A model generated the notes under the pieces. The model saw only the letters and a program-made list of their open reading frames with translations. It was not told where the DNA came from and searched no databases. From Alicyclobacillus herbarius DSM 13609 (lineage in GTDB: Bacteria; Bacillota; Bacilli; Alicyclobacillales; Alicyclobacillaceae), in the NCBI RefSeq assembly GCF_000430585.1, contig NZ_AUMH01000005.1:62001-126000 (forward strand): a DNA stretch of 64,000 bases, given 5' to 3'. Positions 18,154 to 24,978 of this stretch are shown here, piece after piece (position 1 is the first letter of the stretch; each line of letters opens with the position of its first letter). Position numbers and translations under genes: made by a program.

Positions 18154-19470
18154 ATGCGAAGCACTGTATCCAGGTGGACTGTAAGCGTCGTCATGGCGGG
18201 AGCGCTCCTCTTTTCAACCACAGCCTGCGGGAGTGGGGGGAATGCCAACGCGAGCTCAAGCAGTGGCAAAAGCGGATCGTCCGGTCCGGTGACGATTACT
18301 TTCGGCACCTGGGGCGGCGCCGAAGAGGACGCGCAGCTCCACAAGATTATCAACAAGATCAACCAAAAGTACAAAAACGAATTCCAGATTCGAGAAATCA
18401 ATACGCCGGCGAACTATGACCAGAAGTTAAAAACCGAGATTGCGGCCGGATCGGCCCCGGACATTTTCTATCTGCCGGATGGTGAGGCGAGCACCTATGC
18501 GCAAAGCGGGGCTATCCTGGACTTGCAGCCGTACTTGAACAAGTACAAAGATAAGTATGTCGTGGCCAACTTAGACAACTACTATCCGAATACGCTCAAG
18601 AACGATAAGTATAACGGAGACTACTATGCACTTCCTTGGATTGGCCAGCCGACCGTCATGTATTACAACCCCAAGCTGTTTAAACAGGCGGGGCTGCCGG
18701 AACCAAAGGATGGCTGGACATGGCAAGACTTTTTGCATGATTGTCAGGTCATTAAGCAGAAGACGGGCACGTATGGATTTCTTCTATCGAACGGGTGGCC
18801 GCCGGTATACGACTTTGTTTGGTCGTACGGGGGGCACTTTTGGAACCAGGATATGACGAAAAGCACATTCGACTCTCCACAAACGGTAAAAGCGCTGACG
18901 ATGTTGCACACGCTCGTCGCGCAGAAATTGGTTCCCAGCCAAGCTGAACTGGCCAACGTCGACATCGAGGACCTGTTCCGGCAGGGGAAAGTGGCGATGT
19001 TTGCCGGCGGTGCAGCGGACGGCAACTATGCCGCCAAAGGCTTTATGGCAAAGGTCGCCCCCTTGCCAAAGGGAGCAGTGCAGGTGACCGATTTGGGGAT
19101 TGATGACATGGCCATCAATGCGCATACGAAGGTGAACAAAGACACCGTGTTTAAGGCGTTTGTGGCCCTGTTGGACGGGATTGACCACTGGAAGGTGGTG
19201 CCGCCGATTAAACAGTACGCGGCCAACCTGGAAGCGATGGACGTTCCGGACGCTCCCGGAGGGCACACACCCAAAGACCGGATTCAGCCGATTTTGACCT
19301 CGATGGATCACGCTCGGATGTTGCGCATGCTGCCGAATCCGACCGCTCAGCAGAATTTCTGGAATGTGCTATCCAATGACGTCTATGAACCTTTGTTGCT
19401 CGGCAAAGAGTCACCACAGCAGATTGCGAAAAAGACCCAGGATGACCTGAACGCTCTGCTGAAGAAGTAG
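18154..19470 (+). CDS. Sugar-binding lipoprotein of ABC transporter
   Basis: A 438-residue solute-binding protein, ATG 18154 after AAAAGGGGG. The signal peptide has a basic start, a hydrophobic core and the lipobox STTAC, followed by a Gly/Ser-rich linker. The mature domain begins VTITFGTWGGAEED, and segments such as APDIFYLPDGEASTYAQSGAILDL are typical of family 1 sugar-binding proteins. It begins 17 bases after the first GH130 gene and is followed by two permeases, so it probably binds the oligosaccharide substrate of the GH130 enzymes on the cell surface. Confidence 0.92.
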   Translation: MRSTVSRWTVSVVMAGALLFSTTACGSGGNANASSSSGKSGSSGPVTITFGTWGGAEEDAQLHKIINKINQKYKNEFQIREINTPANYDQKLKTEIAAGSAPDIFYLPDGEASTYAQSGAILDLQPYLNKYKDKYVVANLDNYYPNTLKNDKYNGDYYALPWIGQPTVMYYNPKLFKQAGLPEPKDGWTWQDFLHDCQVIKQKTGTYGFLLSNGWPPVYDFVWSYGGHFWNQDMTKSTFDSPQTVKALTMLHTLVAQKLVPSQAELANVDIEDLFRQGKVAMFAGGAADGNYAAKGFMAKVAPLPKGAVQVTDLGIDDMAINAHTKVNKDTVFKAFVALLDGIDHWKVVPPIKQYAANLEAMDVPDAPGGHTPKDRIQPILTSMDHARMLRMLPNPTAQQNFWNVLSNDVYEPLLLGKESPQQIAKKTQDDLNALLKK

Positions 19471-19501
19471 GGTATTTGCGCCATCCCGGATTCTCGGCAC
19501 C

Positions 19502-19581
19502 TTGCCAAGCCTTGTCCAGGATACGTCCTCGGCAAGGTTTGGCAAAGAGCTGCGGCTCCTGGTTTGTGCTGGAGCCGCAGC
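19502..19581. terminator. Two stem-loops between binding protein and permease genes
   Basis: The first stem pairs 19502-19514 with 19533-19545 (12 of 13 positions). The second is a perfect 11-bp stem, GCTGCGGCTCC (19549-19559) with GGAGCCGCAGC (19571-19581). They fill the 138-base gap before the MalF-type gene. Without a T-run they are better read as transcript-stabilising or attenuating structures than as full terminators. The minus-strand sugar operon has a hairpin at the same place. Confidence 0.55.
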
Positions 19582-19608
19582 GCTCGCGGCAACAAGGGGG
19601 ACTAGGCT

Positions 19609-20511
19609 GTGAACAGGAAACAACGCGAGGCTATACTCGGCTATCTCTATATCAGTCCCTGGTTAATCGGGTTTGTCTGTCTAACACTGGGGCCACTCTT
19701 GGCGTCTCTGTACTTTGGCTTTACTCAGTACAATCTGCTCAATGCGCCCAAGTTCATCGGCCTGCAAAACTACGCTCACCTCTTGAACGATCCGGACTTT
19801 TGGCAGTCGCTGTATGTCACTTTTTACTATGCGATTTTCTCGGTTCCGCTTGACTTGCTGGTGGCGCTCGGAATGGCCATTCTCCTGAATCAGAAGGTCC
19901 ATTTCATGCGTTGGTTTCGCACCATCTTTTATTTGCCGGCGGTGCTGCCGCCGGTGGCCGTGGCTATCCTGTGGAACTGGATACTGAACCCGAAATACGG
20001 GATTTTGAACCGGTTTCTTGCCCTGTTCCATTTACCTCAGCCGCAGTGGCTGGTCACGCCGCAGTGGACGGTGCCGTCCTTCATCGTCATGAGTGTCTGG
20101 GGCGTCGGCACCTGGATGATTACCTTCTTGGCCGGACTGCAAGACGTGCCCGTGAGCTTGTATGAGGCGGCCATTATCGACGGCGCATCTGTCTGGAAGA
20201 AATTTTGGTATGTGACCTTGCCCATGATTTCGCCGGTCTTGTTTTTCAACCTCGTGATGGGGGTCATTGGTGCTTTCAGCTTCTTTACTCAGGCGTTTGT
20301 CATGGGGTCTGGCTATGGTGGCCAGGGTGCGGGGGTAAACAACGCAGGATTGTTCTATGCCCTTAACATTTATATCCAGGGCTTTTCCGATTTGAACATG
20401 GGTTACGCCTCCGCCCTAGCGTGGGTGTTGTTCTTGATAGTCCTTTTGCTGACCCTGATTATCTTTAAGAGTTCAGCATTGTGGGTGTACTACGGAGGTG
20501 AGAGAGAATGA
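19609..20511 (+). CDS. Carbohydrate ABC transporter permease, MalF-type
   Basis: A 300-residue membrane protein starting at GTG 19609 after AAGGGGG. Six hydrophobic segments are seen; the EAA loop is YEAAIIDGASVWKKFWYVTLPMI near residue 190. The N-terminal AILGYLYISPWLIGFVCLTLGP is typical of this family. Its stop overlaps the start of the MalG-type partner by four bases (ATGA), indicating translational coupling. Confidence 0.92.
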   Translation: MNRKQREAILGYLYISPWLIGFVCLTLGPLLASLYFGFTQYNLLNAPKFIGLQNYAHLLNDPDFWQSLYVTFYYAIFSVPLDLLVALGMAILLNQKVHFMRWFRTIFYLPAVLPPVAVAILWNWILNPKYGILNRFLALFHLPQPQWLVTPQWTVPSFIVMSVWGVGTWMITFLAGLQDVPVSLYEAAIIDGASVWKKFWYVTLPMISPVLFFNLVMGVIGAFSFFTQAFVMGSGYGGQGAGVNNAGLFYALNIYIQGFSDLNMGYASALAWVLFLIVLLLTLIIFKSSALWVYYGGERE

Positions 20512-21392
20512 GTGCACAGACGCCGATAGCCGTCTCACCGTCCGTTACTGCGGGCGTTTCTACGTCGGTCCGCCACCGTTTGTCCCGGTTGGTGACGTAC
20601 TTGCTCTTAATCGGGACCTCCGTCTGCTTTTTGATTCCGTTTGCATGGCTGATTGTCAGCGCGTTTAAGACGAGTGATGAGATTTTCGTCTATCCGCCCG
20701 TATGGTGGCCGGAACACTGGCGCTGGGAAAACTTCATTCAGGCATTAACGACCTTGCCGTTCGGGCGTTATGCCCTGAACTCGATTTTAATCGCAATGGT
20801 CAATGTCATCGGCAACGTGGCCTCGTGTGCTCTGGTGGCCTACGGTTTTGCCCGCTTTCGATTTCCCGGTCGTCGAATTTTATTCATGGTTCTCCTAGCG
20901 ACGATGATGGTTCCCAGCCAGGTGCTATTGGTTCCTCAGTTTGTTTTGTTCCATGAGCTTGGTTGGACGAACACGTTTCTGCCTTTGACCGTGCCAGCCT
21001 TCTTCGGATCCGCCTTCTATGTGTTCCTGCTGCGTCAGTTCTTTATGACGCTGCCCCCGGAATTGGAGGAGGCTGCGAAAATTGACGGTGCTGGCAGCTT
21101 TCGCACCTTCCTGACCATTGTCTTACCGCAGGTGAAACCGGCGTTGACGGCCGTCGCCATCTTTTCCTTTCAGGGCGCATGGAACGACTTTTTATCGCCA
21201 TTGATTTACCTGAACGATCCAAGCAAGTACACGCTGCAATTAGGTCTCGCCCAATTCCAGGGTACCTATCATACCGAATGGAACTTGATTATGGCAGCCA
21301 CTGTAGTGGTTATGCTCCCAATGCTCGTAATCTTTTTTGCAGCCCAGCGATACTTTATCGAAGGCATTACCATGACCGGGTTGAAAGGGTAG
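20508..21392 (+). CDS. Carbohydrate ABC transporter permease, MalG-type
   Basis: A 294-residue membrane protein starting at ATG 20508, inside the end of the previous gene. Six hydrophobic segments are seen, with the EAA loop LEEAAKIDGAGSFRTFLTIVLPQVKP and the family C-terminus GITMTGLKG. It forms the importer pore with the MalF-type protein. The ATPase subunit is not encoded here. Confidence 0.92.
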   Translation: MSAQTPIAVSPSVTAGVSTSVRHRLSRLVTYLLLIGTSVCFLIPFAWLIVSAFKTSDEIFVYPPVWWPEHWRWENFIQALTTLPFGRYALNSILIAMVNVIGNVASCALVAYGFARFRFPGRRILFMVLLATMMVPSQVLLVPQFVLFHELGWTNTFLPLTVPAFFGSAFYVFLLRQFFMTLPPELEEAAKIDGAGSFRTFLTIVLPQVKPALTAVAIFSFQGAWNDFLSPLIYLNDPSKYTLQLGLAQFQGTYHTEWNLIMAATVVVMLPMLVIFFAAQRYFIEGITMTGLKG

Positions 21393-21474
21393 TCTCGTTC
21401 ATGACACCCAGGTCACTCGGGAATGCCCAGAGTGCAGACAAGCCTACGTCTCATACCGTGAGGAGAGCTGTAGA

Positions 21475-22452
21475 TTGAGTCCTGTTGTACAAACCGTTAC
21501 GTTCCCGCTTGGTCCTTTTGTGAAGCACGGTGCCAATCCCATTCTCGGTCCCATTGGGGATACGTGGCAGGCGAAAGACTTGTTCAATCCCACCGCCGTC
21601 TGCAAAGACGGGAAGGTCTACTTGCTCTATCGGGCCGAAGACTATTCGGGAATCGGACATTGGAATGGCACTTCGCGCATCGGATTGGCCATCAGTGAGG
21701 ATGGCATCCACTTTGAGCGACACCCTGAGCCCGTACTGGTTCCGACCGAGCCCTATGAGTTGCCTGGCGGGTGTGAGGACCCGCGTGTCACCCAAGTTGG
21801 CGATACCTACTACCTCACCTATTCCGCATTCGATGGCCGCAGCGCTCGCCTGTGCTTAGCCACGTCGACCGATTTGTACCATTGGACTAAGCACGGCGTC
21901 CTGTTCCCCGAGTGGGTGGGCGGTACGTCCAACCGGGTGTGGTCCAAATCCGGTGCCATTCTGGCCGATCCGCTGGATGGCCGTTACGTGATGTATTTTG
22001 GTGACACCAACATCTGGGTAGCCTACTCGGAGGACCTGTTGAGTTGGATTCCAGAGAAGGAGCCGGTATTGCGGCCCTCTGTGCATCCGCACGCGTTTGA
22101 TAGCGCACTGGTCGAGCCTGGACCGCAGCCCATCTTGACTAAGGACGGGATTCTACTGATTTATAACGCGGCGCGGCGTTTAAATCCGGATCAACCCATA
22201 TCTCCAGACGATCCGGTTGGCTACGGTTCCCTCCGGTACGCCATCGGACAGGCGCTGTTTTCCCGCGAGAACCCCGCTCAAGTCTTGGTCCGTACCGAGG
22301 AACCGTTCATGACTCCGGGATCAGAACATGAACTCACCGGGCAGGTGGACAACGTGGTGTTTGCTGAAGGGCTTGTTCATCACAACGAGACCTGGTATCT
22401 CTACTATGGAATGGCGGATTCAAAAATCGGCGTAGCCGTGTTTGGCAGATAG
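21475..22452 (+). CDS. GH130 family glycoside phosphorylase/hydrolase (second copy)
   Basis: A 325-residue protein beginning at TTG 21475 with GAGGAG upstream. GH130 landmarks: NPILGPIGDTWQAKDLFNPTAVCKDGKVYLLYRAED, then CEDPRVTQVGDTYYLTYSAFDG, and near the end GQVDNVVFAEGLVHHNETWYLYYGMADSKIGVA. It diverges strongly from the first GH130 in the cluster and lacks its inserted loops, so the two probably act on different substrates or chain lengths. It ends the operon; a 14-bp stem follows. Confidence 0.88.
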   Translation: MSPVVQTVTFPLGPFVKHGANPILGPIGDTWQAKDLFNPTAVCKDGKVYLLYRAEDYSGIGHWNGTSRIGLAISEDGIHFERHPEPVLVPTEPYELPGGCEDPRVTQVGDTYYLTYSAFDGRSARLCLATSTDLYHWTKHGVLFPEWVGGTSNRVWSKSGAILADPLDGRYVMYFGDTNIWVAYSEDLLSWIPEKEPVLRPSVHPHAFDSALVEPGPQPILTKDGILLIYNAARRLNPDQPISPDDPVGYGSLRYAIGQALFSRENPAQVLVRTEEPFMTPGSEHELTGQVDNVVFAEGLVHHNETWYLYYGMADSKIGVAVFGR

Positions 22453-22506
22453 CCGTCCGGAGTGTCACAGCATGCGTTGGTCCTTGCGAGACCTACAAAC
22501 CTGAAA

Positions 22507-22551
22507 GTGGGCTGTTTCAAGGTGTACACATGGCGCTTTGAAACAGCCCAC
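22507..22551 (+). terminator. Perfect 14-bp stem after the GH130 operon
   Basis: GTGGGCTGTTTCAA (22507-22520) and TTGAAACAGCCCAC (22538-22551) are perfect complements around a 17-base loop, about 55 bp past the last operon gene. The following bases are only modestly T-rich, so it is a probable but not textbook terminator. Confidence 0.5.
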
Positions 22552-22681
22552 CGCTGTTTATCACGGCTTCATACGATGGTGGGCAGACGAGGTTTTCTTA
22601 TTTCTCTGGTCGACTAGCACCAGCGGCGTAGAATGTCTGTAGATGGTTTTCGCATGTTTTCGCATGGGAGATGTTTGCCAT

Positions 22682-23938
22682 ATGCGCGGGAAGCGGCTGA
22701 AGATGCACCCGAATGCGCACAAACTGATTTGGGTTCGCGGCCTGCGCAGTATCGATCAAGGGGCGATGGTCGTCGATCTGACCCTGTATTTACGAGATCT
22801 ACACTGGAGCGGGGCGTCCCATTGGCGGTGTCACATCGGCCGCCGGGCTGATTGGCGCCGCCTTGATTTTCCTCGTAGGGGTACTCAGTGACCGCATGGG
22901 CCGTAAGCCGTTTTTGTTGATTTATGAAAGTTTAACCGTCTTGGCGGCGCTCGCGGCCTGTCTGACGATGGACGCTGTGGTTTTGGTTTTGGCTATCGTG
23001 ATTGCAGGGTTTGGCCGGGGGCAAAGTGGCGCTGCGGGTCCCTTCAGCCCGGCGGAGCAAGCGTGGTTGGCAAGAGTGGTTGACCGAGACGACAGAGGCC
23101 CAGTATTCAGCCTCAATAATGCGGTAGGCTTTTTTGGTATGGCCGTGGGTTCCATGCTCGGAGGCCTACCCGGTCTGTTGCACGGATCGACTCCCTTAGC
23201 GAATTACCGTCCCGTTTTTGCATTGGTGATGGTGCTGTCGCTTATCTGTGTCGTCATCCTGATCACACTCCGAGAAGAGGCCGCGCGAGAAAAGCCTCAG
23301 TCCTTGGACACCTCTCGCCTTTCCGTTCCTCTGCGACTGAGGACGACGAACGACAAATTCGTCGTCAGGAAAACCGTTCTCTGCCCATCCTAGGGGCAGT
23401 CAATACCTTGAATGGGCTCGCCGTTGGCCTGACGGGACCGATGATGGCTTACTGGTTCAGCCTGCGGTATGGAGTCGGCACCGAAGCGGTTGGCGTCACG
23501 CTTGCGGTAGGATTCTTGGCCACAGGCCTGTTCTCAATTGTGAACGAGACGATGGCCCGGAAGGTGGGTATGGTCAAGTCTGTAACCTGGATGCGGGTAA
23601 TCGGTTCCATGATGATGTTTGCTTTACCGTGGATGCCCAACTTTGCCTTGGCCTCTGCCCTTCATGTCCTGCGAAACGCCGTAAACCGCGGGACGCAGGG
23701 GAATCGGAGTGCGCTCAGTGCCAGTTTGACCCGCGACCAACGAAGGGGATTTGCCACCAGCGTCAATGCACTGTCGATGCGTCTCTCCTCTTCCATCGGC
23801 CCTGCCATCACCGGGAACCTGTTTGACCTAAACGAGCTCGCCCTGCCCTTGCTGTTGACAGCCGGCTTGCAACTGCTCAACGCCGGGCTGTATCAATGGG
23901 TGTTCGGTCGGTATGATCGAAAGGAAGAACCCCGGTGA
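22682..23938 (+). pseudogene. MFS transporter, at least two frameshifts
   Basis: Three frames together spell one major-facilitator protein. From ATG 22682: HKLIWVRGLRSIDQGAMVVDLTLYLRDLHWSG, then the frame is lost in a short G-run near 22812 (GGGGCGTCCC). The second frame continues VTSAAGLIGAALIFLVGVLSDRMGRKP (the MFS loop motif) to about 23325. After another shift the third frame continues ENRSLPILGAVNTLNGLAVGLTGP to the stop at 23938. The gene is otherwise full length and well conserved, so it was inactivated recently, unless sequencing errors are responsible. Its former substrate is unknown. Confidence 0.8.
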
Positions 23939-24021
23939 CGTCTCTCATGATTTTTCCTGAAAAAGTTCTCCATCTATCCGAAAATCCCCATTCTTGAACC
24001 GGAACGCAACAGAAAATATTT

Positions 24022-24082
24022 TTGTTCTATATTGAGAACAACAAGTTTCGGTTGTATACTCTATAAAGAACATAGTGGTTCT
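24022..24082 (+). promoter_or_regulatory. Exopolysaccharide operon promoter with SinR-box-like dyads
   Basis: TTGAGA (24032-24037) and TATACT (24055-24060) are spaced 17 bases, a good sigma-A promoter. It is embedded in two dyads of the same element: TTGTTCT-N6-AGAACAA (24022-24041), which overlaps the -35 box, and AGAAC-N6-GTTCT (24067-24082), at the expected transcription start. Read on the minus strand, the third copy is GTTCTTT (24065-24071), an exact match to the GTTCTYT box known for Bacillus subtilis SinR. Another GTTCTCC lies upstream at 23965. A SinR orthologue is encoded at the far end of this cluster. Confidence 0.7.
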
Positions 24083-24216
24083 GCATAAAGCACTACCCGG
24101 TTCAGTTCACTTCACGTTGTCCCTGTCACGAATTTGCCGATACCACGTAAGGCACAACCGGCACAGTGCACGTGACCGGCTTCGAAACAAAGGAACTTGC
24201 CAGGAGGAAGGAATCA

Positions 24217-24936
24217 GTGTCGAGCCACGAGGAAGGCTTGGAAAAAATTGTACGTCTGCCTGTTGGCTATGTCCGTCGAGATAGATCGCCAGTGGTACCG
24301 TGGCCAGCTGTAGACGCGCAGGCCGTACGAGGATTCGGATGGCGGGTCGTGAAGCGCGCCACGGATGTGGGGATCAGCCTACTGCTTTTGCTGCTTTTAT
24401 CCCCAATCATGCTGCTGGTGGCCTTGGCCATCAAGTTGGACGACGGCGGGACGGTCATCTACCGACAGACGCGGTTGGGTTTGAATGGGCAGGCTTTTCA
24501 AATGCATAAGTTTCGCAGCATGCACAAAGACGCGGATAAACGGCGGGCGGACCTGCTCCACCGAAACGAGATGTCCGGACCGGTCTTCAAGATCCGGGAC
24601 GATCCGCGCGTCACCCGTATTGGCCGCTTCTTACGGCGCACGAGTTTGGATGAACTGCCACAGCTCTGGGATGTCCTGCTCGGGCACATGAGTCTCGTTG
24701 GGCCGCGTCCCCCATTGCCAGACGAGGTGGAGCAGTACACGGTTGAACAGCGTCGCCGGCTCAGCGTAAAGCCTGGGATTACGTGCACCTGGCAAGTCAG
24801 TGGTCGCAATCGAATTGATTTTGAGCGGTGGGTGCAGATGGACCTGGAATACATTGATACCTGGTCCTATCTGAAGGATTGGGCAATTCTGCTACGGACC
24901 ATTCCAGCCGTGGTGAAGCAAGACGGCGCCCACTGA
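24217..24936 (+). CDS. Undecaprenyl-phosphate sugar-1-phosphate transferase (EPS priming enzyme)
   Basis: A 239-residue bacterial sugar transferase. GTG 24217 is the start, with AGGAGGAAGG upstream; the frame is open further upstream without a better site. A single hydrophobic helix (GISLLLLLLLSPIMLLVALAIKL) is followed by the catalytic cytoplasmic domain: IYRQTRLGLNGQAFQMHKFRSM, TSLDELPQLWDVLLGHMSLVGPRPP and GITCTWQVSGRN. It attaches the first sugar phosphate to the lipid carrier. The N-terminal membrane segments of the long WbaP-type enzymes are absent. It is the first gene of the exopolysaccharide operon. Confidence 0.9.
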   Translation: MSSHEEGLEKIVRLPVGYVRRDRSPVVPWPAVDAQAVRGFGWRVVKRATDVGISLLLLLLLSPIMLLVALAIKLDDGGTVIYRQTRLGLNGQAFQMHKFRSMHKDADKRRADLLHRNEMSGPVFKIRDDPRVTRIGRFLRRTSLDELPQLWDVLLGHMSLVGPRPPLPDEVEQYTVEQRRRLSVKPGITCTWQVSGRNRIDFERWVQMDLEYIDTWSYLKDWAILLRTIPAVVKQDGAH

Positions 24937-24978
24937 TTTGGTGGAGTCCATGGATGTGGGTGGTGGGGAGGCGCTTGC

